This document shows, one piece after another, positions 44,475-57,682 of a stretch of 64,000 bases of DNA. Position numbers and translations under genes: made by a program. The DNA is from Onchocerca volvulus (Eukaryota > Nematoda > Chromadorea > Rhabditida > Onchocercidae): NCBI GenBank assembly GCA_000499405.2, contig HG738139.1, forward strand, positions 10,068,616-10,132,615, written 5' to 3'. How positions within the stretch are numbered: the stretch's first letter is position 1; each line of letters opens with the position of its first letter. The notes below the pieces were generated by a model that was not told where the DNA came from, searched no databases, and saw only the letters and a list, made by a program, of their open reading frames with translations.

Positions 44475-44498
44475 TGACCTTTGACAATAAGAAGGTCA
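44475..44498. promoter_or_regulatory. Everted AGGTCA half-sites (possible nuclear receptor site)
   Basis: TGACCT (44475-44480) and AGGTCA (44493-44498) are back-to-back copies of the nuclear-receptor half-site, 12 bases apart. On the minus strand the first reads TCAAAGGTCA. Binding is inference only. Confidence 0.4.
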
Positions 44499-44816
44499 CC
44501 AACACAATTTACACGTCAGTAGTAATGATAGTATAACAATCATTTGCAAATATCATATCATACTAATTATTTCCAGTTTTATTCCTTCAGCAAAACAGTA
44601 TTTTGTGGACTTTTTTTAATCTTCAATAGTTTTATTTAGAATGTATCATTCAATAAATTATTTCTTAATTAAGGAGTTAATTAATTTTCTCTTTGTTTTT
44701 TCTTATCTTATAAATTAATATTCCTTAAGATTCCATAATTGTGTCTTTTATGTAATTAATTAATGATATGTCTAGAAAATGAACTTGGAACCGAATAAAA
44801 TGTAGAAAAATGCAAA

Positions 44817-45153
44817 TATTTTATTTTTAGAATGTTATGCGAAGAATATAAAAGTACGAATGAAGATTGCTTGTTCGCATTAGTTTTGACATTTTTTTCA
44901 GAAATAATTCTTCATTTGTTGAAATATATATCAACAGAAATTGCAAGAAATTAAATGAAAATTCAACTTGGAAAGAATTATAATAGTCAAAAGTATCACT
45001 GACCGGGAATGCGAAGTGTCATTGCACGATTCTGAATTTAAAACAAAACCTAAAAAGTGTTTGAAAAGAAAATTATCTGATTGTAAGAAGAAATATGGAA
45101 CTGAAAATAAAACTAATTCAAGAATTGAATTTAATTGCAAAGATTTAATATGA
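44817..45153 (+). other. Possible exon or gene remnant with Cys/Lys-rich ORF
   Basis: After TTTTTTTCAG (ending 44900) two overlapping frames look protein-like: one gives NNSSFVEIYINRNCKKLNE and closes at a TAA, the other (44968-45153) gives SITDRECEVSLHDSEF and KCLKRKLSDCKKKYGTE before a TGA. A TATAAAAG lies at about 44848-44855. The break between frames suggests a decayed gene, or one exon plus chance. I do not recognise a family. Confidence 0.25.
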
Positions 45154-45159
45154 CAATTA

Positions 45160-48100
45160 TAATTGAATTACTGCAAGATTATATTTTATTTTGTAGAAAT
45201 ATTATTTATATTAGTATTATTTCTTCTTAGCATTACATTATCATTATTATTTCGCTGAAAGATTTATTATATAATTATTTTTCCATCATAATATTATTTT
45301 CCGTAGAATGGGTCGTTGATCTTGAACTTATCTACAAAATTTCAAAAAAAAGGCAGCTAATTTTAACAAATTACTTACATTTTAAAATACGAAAGAAATT
45401 ATAATTCTCTATTCTTGATGTTAAAAGTCATTGCCCAAAATACAGTCAGAATTTCTCGAGAAGTTTATTTTCTCGAATCATCTCGAATCACCACTGATTT
45501 ATTTCACAACTGACTTTTATTTGTCATTGATTCAAATTATCATTAGTTATCAATGGTTTATGATTGTTTATCTCTTACTTGCTATGATCTATTTTTGTTT
45601 ATGTTAGAAAATTTTTGGTGCTGATAAGTGACAAATTAATATATTCACAACATAGGTATGAGATTATTTAAATTGCTAATTTTAATTTATTAATGGAAAT
45701 AAATTATTGAATAAATAATTATTATAAATGGAAAAGGCAATAGAAGAAAGTTGTAATTGGAAAATATAGAGCGAAAAATAGAAGTTATAATTAATAGAAA
45801 ATCAAAAAATAGAAAGTAAATTGAATAAACGCTTCAAGAAGCTCTCATAAATTGAAAAAACTTTGCAAATTTATTTCTGCTGCAAAATTTAATAATTCGT
45901 ACAATTTGCGCCATCTTTTCTTCTTCGAAAAAACTATTGGAAAAAGATTTATGCATTCGCAATTTCGAAGAGTAATAAACGGTGTTATGAAAAATTCGAA
46001 AATATCAGATCCATCGTTGAAATTCTAAAATATTTAATGTATTCTTGCGAATGATACATTAGAATGACATGTCGCATCAAAAAATTTCATTGAATTTAAT
46101 GCAAATATTTTTTTGTTTCATTCACAACAAATATATTCTTTATAAACCATAAATTTACTTCCATTGAAAGTAAAATTGAAAACTCCGACATTTGAAGTTA
46201 GACATTATCATTCGAAGCATACAATTTTAACCAATCAAAGAAACTTAGATGACATCATAAATGAAAAATAGAAATTTAAAAAAAAAAAAAAAATGCAAAT
46301 TGAGAAATTTTGCTTGCAAAAAGTTCATAAATTTCTCAGAAAGGAATTTGTTTTGATATTTAGTAATTTGATATTAATAGTGATTACAATAAGTAAGTAA
46401 TAATGGAAGCCAACTAATGTTTATATATTGACCATAATATTTGATGATAGTAATTATAATTTTCCACTTAGACAATCATTTTACTTAAATAATCACTTCT
46501 TTTTTTATCAGTTACTTAGATTGGTAATGACAATAATTTGAAAATACTCCCAAAAAAGAACTGAAATATTCATTGAAATGTCCGTTTTCATAATATCATG
46601 CATAATTAAATTTAAATTTTTCGAAAATTTTAAATACTTCGATTCATGTTGAAGAAAGGGAAAAATGAAAGATGATGTGGTTGGCGGATTTATAATTTTA
46701 AATTAGGTCTCGTTGAAAAATTTTTTGCGGAGAAATTCATAATACAGTAGATGAAAGATACTTAAGGCAAACGAAAATTTGAAAATCATCTGAATTTAAA
46801 CATAGTTTTGTAATTTCTGAGAAAAACTAAGTCAAACAATATATAACTTAATGAAATCTTCAATTCCTTTCTATTTCTTGCAAATCTCAGATTTTTGATA
46901 ATGTAAAAAATTTTTCACCAAATAAAAGAAATTGTAAAATTTAAATTAAAGAAAATCTTGATATTTATTAAAATCGAAAAAATTTGAAACATTCTAATTA
47001 AGGAGAGAAATTTCACACATTTTATTTTCCCAATATGCTACAGTACCGTAATCAGCAAAAGTGATTGATAACAAGCGCAAATAAAACATAATATGAACAT
47101 TTCAATTAGTTTTGAGCAAAATTTGAGGAAAAGTTCCCTTCCCCTTTCTGCGTAAGAAATATCAAGGAAAATAACGATTTAAAATTATAAATTTGATTTT
47201 GAGAATAATAGAAAAAGTTTATCCATTTTGCAGAAAAAGGAATTGAAACAGAATCTGAAATTTATTGTAAAATTTTTTTAGCACAAAGTAATCAGAAAAT
47301 TTGTAGTTTTAAAATATGAAATTGGTATAAAAAATTAAATTGTTATAAAGACATGAAATTCGAATTATCGAGCAAAAATGAAATTAGGAAAAATCATCTT
47401 GCAAAAAGCAGTGATCAACACTTAAATTACTAAGGATCAAATTTTTGTTTTTTTTTTTTTTTTTTTTTGAATAAAAAATTTTACGAAAAAGCAGATTATA
47501 TTTGCTCAGTTGAAATTAATGACAATAATATCAATTTTATCAATAATAGTGATAATAATAATAATAATTATAAATATCAATATTAATAATATTAATAATA
47601 ATAATAATGATAGTGATGATAATAATGATAAGCAACAGAAAGAAAGACCATAAGCACAGAATGATTTAATCGCTTGAAATTAAAGATGAAATCAATTCAT
47701 TTATTAAAATGTAAATTTTTACATTTGAAATACTTCTTTTCTCATTTGTCATCGAAGTACTCTAATTAATTCGTTTAATAATGGGAATATTTCTGCATTT
47801 AATAAAATGTTATAAAATTTAAATCCCGCTATTCATTTCCAAATAGTGTAAAAATCAAATGAAAAAATATTTCAAATGTGAAACCAATAATCTTTAAATA
47901 AATAAATTATGCAGAAATAGAATTAATGAAGGATTATTTTACATTATCATTCCAGGTGTTAAATTAAATTTAAATCGCTTTAATTAAAGTAATATTAAAT
48001 GATTAGATTAATTTTCAGAATGTATGCAGTAATTGCAAATATATTTTGAATTTTGAATTCAATTAAAAAGCATTCTAATAAATAATTACGATAAATTAAT

Positions 48101-51100
48101 TGAAACCATCACAAGTATAAGAATGCTGGATTAGTCAAAAAATTCAATAAAAGTCAATAAATTTTTGCACAAATTATTTCTGAATTTAAATTTACTAAAT
48201 TTCAAAATTAAATATGATGTTAAAAATTTATCAGTTAACGATAAAGATTGAGAATGAGGAAAGAAGAGAGGGAAAAAGTTTGAAATCATTGAATTGAACT
48301 GCCAGGACATATCGTTGTCACCCTCCTTTTTACTGTCCTTTTCTTCCTTTCTTCAATCGTTCATCAGTTAGAGGCATTCCTCAGTAATACTTATTAAATT
48401 TAGGTTACAGTTAATTCTATTCTATCCTGTCTGTTCCGTTCAAAAATGAAATTAAAGAAAAAAAGCAAAAATTTCTTTAAAATGAAAGTAATTAACTACA
48501 GTATGTTATTAAATAAATTCGGTGTGTTGAATTACTTAATCATTTACATGGATCATTTTAAATTTTTTAAAATTTGAACTAAATTTAGGAAATTTACAAA
48601 ATTGAAGTTTCAAGACGTTTTTAAATGACAGTTATATATTAAACAAATTTATTGTCAATCATTTAAATTCAAACTCGAAAGTTTTATGAATAAATTGTTT
48701 TTCCCAATTTTTTTATAAAATTAAATACAGTAATAAGTTTTGAAATATACGAGATGTGCATTGGATACTTATAAAATAGATTTATCTAAGAGAAAATAAA
48801 TAAAAGATTGGCAATTTCAATTTAGGAAATTTCTTTTTTGAAATTTATTACTATTATTTTAGATGGTAAATTTAAAAAATGCTACCATAAAGCAAAATGG
48901 TTGAGCCAATGTTTGAGAAAATGATGGAATAGATTATAAATTTACTTAAATTAATTATTTAAATTTTAAATAATATTTTAAAACTAATTACTCAAAATTC
49001 AGGGAAGAAAACATATCTCTTTGGAAAAATTTGTATTTAAACTCAAAATCATTTATTATCACAAAATTTCTTAGAAAACGTTCTGATAAAAATTCCCGAG
49101 ATTTTTCAAATTATTTCAAATTTAACAAAGCATCATTAGATATTATAAACTTGCATTAGTAGTCAAATATACCTCATCTAACGATAGATAAGATTCTTAT
49201 ATCTTACGATGAAGGTGGAGTAAATGTAGGAAAAGGAAAAATTTTGATTAATATGAAAATATGTCAACAAATCTAAAATTATTCTAGAAAATTGGAAAAA
49301 AAGAAACTTTATTTTAAAGAAAAACCAAAATGCCCTAAATCGATGATGAATTCAAGAATGAAAAAAGTTTTAAGACATATTCGTTTCGTAGAACAATCTA
49401 ATTAGTTTTATTTTATTGACAATTTAATTTAAACTATTTACGAAATGAACAAATGATTAATTTAAAAAAAATGGAAATCATTCATTTGGTTATTATTCAA
49501 AAAATGAATGTCATTCAATACGAATGATATTTTACCATATTAAATAAGTAAATAAGCGAAGAAGTATTCTTTGATAATACCAATATTTTCATGATGATAA
49601 TAATTTTAGTTAATTACCATTAATGAAGCAATTAGCATTGTTTTGAAAAGATTTAACCTATTATTTATACTTTAAATTATATTAAAAGTTTCAAACATAT
49701 CAAATTCAAAATCTGATTATTGCTAGGAAATGTATATTCGTATTTTTCATGTAAGAAAAATGCCGCTAAACAACCATTTAAAACCAACATAGAAGATCGG
49801 GGCAGAGAGAGGTGTTCCTTGAAAAAATTTCAAATTTTGTTAACTTACCTTTTAATTGGCCAAACTATCATTTGTTGGGTAGTAGTAATGGCGATAAGGA
49901 ACAAAAGTGTCTTTTAAAATTTAGTATACAAAAAAATATGCAAACAAATATATTTAGTTTCTTTTAAAGTACTCGATAAAATTTAATAATGAATAAGCAC
50001 GTTTTTCTTAATATCAAGTAATAACAAATGAAATTTCCACATAAAATGAATATTCAAATTTTCTACTGTTGGAATATTTCCATGAAACAATGTATTATAT
50101 TATCGAAAATATAACAAATTTAATGAATTAGTTGATAAAACTTTTTTTTCTTTCACGGAAAAAAAGCGAAATAAAAAAAAAGACGAAAAAAAGAGAATTA
50201 CAAAAATTTTATCAATCAAGTGCATTAGATTTTATTGTACTTTCATTATTCTAATTTATTATTTTATAGAAATATTTTAATTGCAAAAAATTCGGATATT
50301 CAATTTTTGGCATATTTTCTTATATTTTCAAAAAATCCTTTGCATAATTAGTTCACTTTAATTAGTCGATATGCATTATATATATACATGTGATAAATGT
50401 TAATAATAAATGATGATAATGTTTGTTATCAAAAATAACACTATGGAAGTTTCTTTCTTTCTTTTTTTCTCTCAATTTTTAATTCCTTCATTTTCGACAG
50501 AACCGGATTATAATATATTTAATAGCGTAGTGATCAGCAACTGACCGAAATACTTTTTAAATTAGACAAGTTTTTCAATTATTCAAAAGTTGGATTTTTT
50601 TTTCCTTTCATTTTAATTTGTCTTAATATCTTTTCGAACAAAACCTCATTAAAATTTCAAAAAAGAAAAGATATTTTCGTGTTTTTCTTCTTTTTTCTTT
50701 TATCGTTGCTTTTCTAAGAATTTGTTTCGATATTTTATAGATCAATTGATATAAAATTGATTTTTTTGATTAACTTTTGCTATGTAAAAAAATTTTTTAA
50801 ATAATTCGAATTAGTATTCAGTGATGAAGTTTATCAAAAAAATTTTAATATAAAAAAAGTTTGGTTGATCCCGAATCAACGAAAATGCGTATGTTTAAGT
50901 ATGATAATTTGCTCGATCTGAAATTAATGAGGAATTCATATATATAATCCATAGTCCTTTTTTATTTTCTGTATATTTATATAAAAAATAAAAAAAAAGT
51001 AAAAAAAGGACTTTATATATATATGTTTTTTTTTTTTTTGCATTTTGCTATATATTTATCGATCCAACTGATTCGAAATTAATGAATAATCCAGTTCAGC

Positions 51101-54100
51101 AAATTTTAATAAAATAGTTTTACTTAATCATTCGTTAAGTGTCTTCATCAAATCGATCAATGCGAATAAATTTTGTAAAATTACTGAAGTAAATTATGTC
51201 AAGTTTATAATAACACAAGATTGGATAGTCAATTATTATTGTTATTATTATTACCATAATAATTATTATTTCTATTATTACTGTAATTAACGTAATTATT
51301 ATTGGTCGTGACCGATATTGAAACGGAAGTATTACTTGTTTTACTTTTTCCTTCTTCTGTTACCATTTCATCCTTCATTTTTAATTCAAATTTTTCGCAT
51401 TATATAAGAAAAATAAAGAAAAAAAACTTTGCAAATTTCGAAATTTTATTTTGAGATTTTTAAAAGGTTTAAGGTAAACAAAAATATTTCGTTTATTAAA
51501 ATTTTTTATAACATGTAACTCAAAAATTATAAATACGTTAGGATAGTTGACAATTGTATTTTGTTTATTTCAATAATGTTTTACAAACACTTTTCAATTA
51601 ATATAATTTTAATATAAATTAATCACTAATACATTTCTCCTTATTTCTATGAAAAAAAAAAAAGAAAAAATTTACAATGATTTTTCCATATTTCGATGTA
51701 ATCTTAATCATGAATAATTAGTTAAATGAAATCAGATATTTTTCATGAATTACCATATGAGGAAAGGCTGAAATATGACTATTTTAAGAAGTAATTCGAA
51801 ATTTTTTTAGTCTTCATAATTTCGTAGAATGAAATTATATGAAATGACATATTTGATCTTCGCAAAAATTAATATTTATTCCAGAAAAATTTGAAGGGAA
51901 AGTCATTAAGTTGTTATATATTAGAAATTTTGAATCAAAAATAATTTAAGATAGAAAGATTGAAATGATTGATGTTTTTTATAAATCAGTATCAATAAAT
52001 TAACAAGACTGGTTTATTGTTTATCAAAACTGAAAACTATGAAATAAATTCCATTGGATAGAAAAGCATTATAGAATTTTGCTTTTTGTTGTACCAACTA
52101 CAAAAGTTAGCAATATTTTTAGTTCCTAAATATTACTTGCTCTTATATCTCTACCAATTATGAAAATCAAAAATATCAAAAACAATTGGAATAAAAAAAA
52201 AAATTACCATTTAACGAAAAAATGAGAAACAGAAAAGTTATAATTCTTCAAACATATTCATTTTGATATGAAATATATGTGTTTATTTGAAATTTTCATT
52301 CAAAATTATTGCTTAAACGAAAAAAAAAAAAAAAAGACAAAAGAGAAAAGTTTTTCGTTCGAAAATTCATCGAAGATCAATGCAAATAATGATTGCTATT
52401 TAGGTTAAAATGAATGGCTGAAAGATGAAGAAATGAATTTAAAAAAAAAAGAAATGAATTATGCCAAGGCCATTTTAAATGCTACTTTCCTTATTTTTTA
52501 TCTTTCTTCTTAGCCTTTTACATTTCTGAATTTTTTTTCTTTTTTTTTTCCATCTCTGTTTTATTTCATTATTGGTTTCAACACAATGATATTTTATGTT
52601 ATTATTGGTTTCATCACGATGATTTCATCACAATCACATTGAATTTTTAATTTATCATTTCTTTGTTGGGAAAATGAAAGAATGCATATATATATATATA
52701 TGCATTAATTATTATATATATGCATTAATTATATATGTATATGTATATGTATATAATTATTGAATAATTAATTTTCAATATGAATGAGCAAATAAACAAT
52801 TGATATTGAGGCAATTAAATTCAAATTTATTTTCGTCTTATTTTTTAAATCAACAAAAGAATGGAATGAAAATAAGAGTTCATTAATTGGCAGTAAGGTT
52901 GATATTTTGTATAAAACAAGTTAAAAAATTGCTCGGCAACAAAAATTTTTTAGATGAAAATTTCTGGTGACATTAAACAAAAAAAAAGGTGAAGAAAAAA
53001 CGGTCATCACACTGTTCCGCTTCAGTAGATTGTCATCAACGATGATAATGATGATAATGATAGATGAAAAGGATAAATAAATAAATTTAATGGCAAAAGA
53101 GGAAGTTTTATTTCCTTGGTCAAAATGATTTAAGGAAAGGTTGGAAAATAGTGATTAAATAAAGATCAACTGCTTCTTTTAGATTGCTAGAAGTTGTAGA
53201 AAAGGTTTTAGCGCATATCAAATTTTTCATTTTTTGAATTTAATTTTCATTTTTCTTGAAATTGAATTATGTTCAAAAGTTTATTTCAAGCTGATATTAA
53301 AAAGAGCGAAATTGAAGAAAATTATGAAATAATAATTGGCAGGAATTTTATTATTTTTGTTTCTATTAATTATTTTATTTATTTAGATGTTTTGTGTTTT
53401 AATATAAGCGTGTATTTTTGTAAATTTCAGAATATATGACTTTAAAATAATCGAAAAGAATAATTCCGAAATATCGAATAGGTTTTTAAATTAATTGATT
53501 TTCAATATTTTAAAATATATCATTTTCGCATGAAGCCGTCTATCGATTATTTCTATCAGATTATAGATACCAATGATATTAATAGCATTCTAAGTTAATC
53601 ACTTTGAAGTCTCTCAAATTATTTCTTGCGGAGTCATACTTTTGTGAATATTTTCTTGAATAATAATTAAAGTTAAAATTCAAGCCTAAAAAATCCTTGA
53701 AATAAATCAATATATAATCTATTCTTTTCTTTTCTAAATTCGAATTCCAATCAAAAAGGCAAATAATTCGTGTAATTTCGTGTATTTAAAATTTATTTCA
53801 ATCAAGTTTGCAAGGACATCGATGAGAATCTTATTGCTTCTTTCTCTTTTTTTGGCCAGTAAAATTTTTATTGATTCATTAAAAATTGTCAGGAAATTGA
53901 AAAAATTTAATGTTCTGTAACTTAATATCATTCATCAGAAAAATAACTGAGAAAAAAAAAAAAGAAAGCAGTGACCTTGATGTCTTAAACAATATTCGAG
54001 TAAAAAAAGAAGCAATTAAAGAACAAAAATATCCATTTGAATGATACTGAAAGAAGGAAGTAAAATAATTTATCGATTAATTAATTAAAATTTCATATAA

Positions 54101-55660
54101 ATAACGAAATTTATTAAAACAATACTGCATTACCAAATCTTGAAATATTTCTGAAGAATTCTTGCAAAACTAAACTGAATCAAATTATATTTTTCGCATA
54201 ATTTTCATTTATAGAATTTCAAAATTCAAGAAAAAGAAGAAACTAAATTTTGGACTCGTTGACGAGATTTATTCGCATTCAATTACAATTTTAATAACGA
54301 ATCATGAAAAAATCGTTGAATAATGAATGAATCAACAACTAGCTAACATTATAAATAATTTATGCAATTCCAATTATTATTGCTTATAAAGTTATTTGAT
54401 TTTTATTCAAACGATAGTTTTTAGTTAACAAATGGAAAATCCAAATAGTACTTTAAATTTGAATCAATAAATTATCTTGAAATTTTCACGAAAAGATACC
54501 ATTTGTTGGTGATATTTGATAAATCCATTCGAATATTTTATTAGTTATGAAAAAATGATATTATAGCAACAGTAATATTAAACGAATAGATTTAGCACGA
54601 ATAGGAGTAATTATTAATTAGAAATTATTGCATTAATTGATTATTGTATAAATTGCTAAAACTCTAATTTCCCAATGTATCTATTGTTTTCATTTCTCAG
54701 CTACTAATTTTATGCAGGATTTTATGCAAAATTATTACTTTCAATTAATTTATGAAAAAATTCCTCCAAATAAAACATGATTTTCTTTCTCTTTTCTTTA
54801 TCGCTCTCAAAAAAAAAAAAGGAAAATACCTGAGATAAAATATTTGCTCAATTTTTTTAAAAATCAAGTTTTCTTTAGCAAAAAAATTTGAAGATAAACT
54901 CAATTATATCACCATCAAGGAAAATATCCTTTGTCTTTCTTTTTTTTTTCTATCCTTTAATTTGCCGTTGGCGTAGTTGGCGGTGCTGAATTTTTGCTGC
55001 TTTAATTAAATTGAAATGGCTCGAAAAGAGTTTTCCATTTCTTTCCTTTTCACCAGTTATAATTATGTTGATTTAAATAAAGTTCTTCCCCAATAAAACA
55101 CGATTTTCTAATTTTTTTATTGCATAATTATTGAATTTTAATGAAAATTTAATTATCATTTCATCATTCAATTTTTCATTAAAAAAGAAGTATTTGTAGG
55201 TTGGAATAGAATGACTGAAAAGTTTATAAATGACATTACTTTTAAGTTTTTCTCAATACAACAAATGTAGTAGAAATAATTTTTTTACCAATAATTTATT
55301 GAATTTTAATTAAAATTCAACAATCATTATTTCACCGTTCAATTTTTCTTTAAAAACAAAAAATGTGTCGACTAGAAATGGAATGATTGAAAATTTGTAG
55401 ATTTCAAAATGAAAGTATTCGAAATTTTTTGCATTATCGTACAAGAAATTATCAAGATGACATGGTGATGATAAGAATTTGAAGTTTCCTCTATGTGGTT
55501 TTTTCTTAGCAAGAAGATAAGATAGATAAAGTTTATTTCATCATCAATAACAACGAAAAAAGACGAAAGAATAAGTGATAACAGGATTGATATATTTTAA
55601 ATAATCTTCAAAATATTCGCTAAAAACAAAAAATGACTATTAGAATGTAAATTTTGATTT
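45160..55660. other. Long intergenic stretch; no confident gene
   Basis: AT-rich DNA with simple repeats, including AAT/GAT triplets at about 47540-47630 and a TA/ATGCATTAATTA patch at about 52684-52755. One + strand ORF at 49720-49917 is locally GC-richer (NAAKQPFKTNIEDRGRERC), and a small GC-rich patch sits at 54963-55000. Neither has convincing splice context or a recognised product. Confidence 0.5.
52684..52755. repeat. TA-rich microsatellite with repeated ATATGCATTAATTA
   Basis: TA run followed by two copies of ATATATATGCATTAATTA and then three ATGTAT units. Confidence 0.7.
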
Positions 55661-55661
55661 C

Positions 55662-55663
<2 letters not shown>

Positions 55664-55693
<30 letters not shown>
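55664..55693. repeat. Poly(T) run of 30 directly before the six-EF-hand gene
   Basis: Thirty T followed by AGG. It forms an extreme polypyrimidine tract about 40 bases upstream of the start codon. Confidence 0.9.
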
Positions 55694-55695
<2 letters not shown>

Positions 55696-55713
55696 GTAAT
55701 TTTGCAAGATTTC

Positions 55714-55715
55714 AG
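55714..55715 (+). promoter_or_regulatory. Probable trans-splice acceptor of the six-EF-hand gene
   Basis: GCAAGATTTCAG ends at 55715, 16 bases before the ATG at 55732, with a second AG at 55694-55695 right after the poly(T) run. Either could receive a spliced leader. Confidence 0.5.
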
Positions 55716-55731
55716 ACTCATAATTTTGGAG

Positions 55732-57682
55732 ATGTTTCTCTGTCTTATTTTTCTCTGTATTTTGCAAAAGATTGTAGCAGAAAGGGGAAATAATAGTAAG
55801 TTCTTCTCAAGTTTTAATGAATTAGGAAAGAAATTAAGATAAAAGCTTGACATATTTTTCGATGATACAGATTTTGTGAAATCAAAAACTAGAAATTAAT
55901 CATTTCTAAAAAAATTTCACAATTCTAATAGCATTTCATTAATTTGCAGTTGTTCGTTTTGACGAAGTTGACAATGATGGTGACAGGCACATAACATTCG
56001 AGGAATTTAAAAAATGGCATGAAGTGAATCGTATAATTAAGAATGATAAAGAACTGAAAGAAATGATTCAATCAAAAGATCGAAATAATGATGGAATGTT
56101 AAATATAGCTGAATTTGTAACATTGATATTACACCGAAAACCGATCAATCAAAATGAACAAATTTTTATAGTAAAACTTACTCAAATTATTTAAATTGCA
56201 CGAATATTTAGACATTTTCTTTACAGGAATATTTAATAAGTTATTTAGTAATTTCAAAAACTTAATTTATCTTTTTTATTGAAAAAAATATACAATATCG
56301 GCGAATAGGAAATAATAAAATGGAACGAATGAATGGAAGAAGTTAAAAAGTAAAAAAAATTTGTATGATATTATTAATTTTTTGATTTATTCACTAATTA
56401 TTCAATTTATTTTTAATGGATTCATTTTTCAATTAATGAAATTCTTTCATTTTAGCGAATAGATAAAAATGGTGATGGAATAATAACGCCAGTTGAAGCT
56501 CTGATATCAAAAAATGATGGAATTAATGAAAAAATAATAAGTGAAATCTTTCAGGTTTGTTTACTAAATAAATTTAATAACATAAAATTAAATAATCCAA
56601 CGGTAAAATTATTAAGTAAATAAATTTTTAATTAGTTTTCGGCATTGATTATTTAAATATTTTATTTCAGTCAGTTGATCAAAATAATGATGGTAAAATT
56701 ACTTTTGGCGAATTTTCATCTGTTATGGACAGTAATTCAAATATTCACCAATATTCCAATGTACGGATAAACAAACATTATTTTGATAAATTATTCTAGT
56801 CTAAATGATTTCTGATGAATTGAATTCAAATTACATTTCATTTATTGTGCGAATCTTGTTTGCTAAACTTCTAAACTTCAAAAAAAAAAAAAAAATAATC
56901 CAGAGATTTATTTCATATATAATAATATGTTACGTGAAATTAAATTAGATCATATTTACATATAATAAAAAGATAGTAATCATTATTATTATCACTATTA
57001 TTGTTCTTGCTATTGTTATTATTATTACTGTCACTCGTATTATTATTATTAATAATTCTTATTAATACTATTGTTATTATTATTATTGCTACCATTATAA
57101 AGTTTATAGTATTTCAGTCCAAAAGTCGATTTTTAAACCTTTCATTTCAGTCAGGAAAAAATCGAAATTTAGCTCAACAATTGATGACAATTATCGATCA
57201 AAATCTTGATCGAAAATTATCTGTTCAAGAAGTACACAGTTTTGCTAATGCAAATGCTCAAGTAAGTAATGGAAATTAACAATTGAATTCTAATATTTTA
57301 TAATGAAATTGTTAAATTTTAAAAACCATTGTTAGTTGAGATTTGTGAATTACAAACTTCGAAGAATTAATTTAATTATTGCAATTCTTTTTTACAATTA
57401 AATGTAAATAATAAAAATGTAAAAAAAAAAAAAAAAAAAAACTGAAGCATTCGGATAGCCATCGGATATCAACCCCCGTCACTTTCAATACTATTCATCT
57501 TTTTTTTTTACAATTAAATTAAGTAAAAATTTCAGAAAAGCGAAGCTAAAATAAAAGAAGGATTCAGACAAATCGATTCTGATCGCAATGGTTTTTTAAC
57601 GATCAATGAAATAATTGCGGGATTGGAAAAATTGATCGCATTAGTACAGTTCCGAGAGGCACCACCAGTTTTCAAAAATTAG
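55732..57682 (+). CDS. Small secreted protein with six EF-hands
   Basis: Exons: 55732-55795, 55950-56170, 56456-56554, 56671-56760, 57151-57261, 57536-57682 (stop TAG). All are GT-AG, all phases fit, and the product is 243 residues. The first exon encodes a signal peptide (MFLCLIFLCILQKIVAE). EF loops: 29-40 DNDGDRHITFEE, 65-76 DRNNDGMLNIAE, 98-109 DKNGDGIITPVE, 131-142 DQNNDGKITFGE, 174-185 DQNLDRKLSVQE (Arg at position 6 where Gly is usual), 209-220 DSDRNGFLTINE. Six EF-hands after a signal peptide is the plan of the CREC group (calumenin, reticulocalbin), but this protein is shorter than the usual 300 or so residues and ends PPVFKN without an HDEL-type signal. It is therefore more likely secreted than kept in the ER. 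It lies head to head with the twelve-EF-hand gene, 11.7 kb away. Confidence 0.9.

Noticed and set aside
57001..57150. Leu/Ile-rich start of a + strand ORF resembling a signal peptide
   Set aside because: It is an ATT/GTT microsatellite at the end of an intron. The real exon begins at 57151 after TTTCAG.
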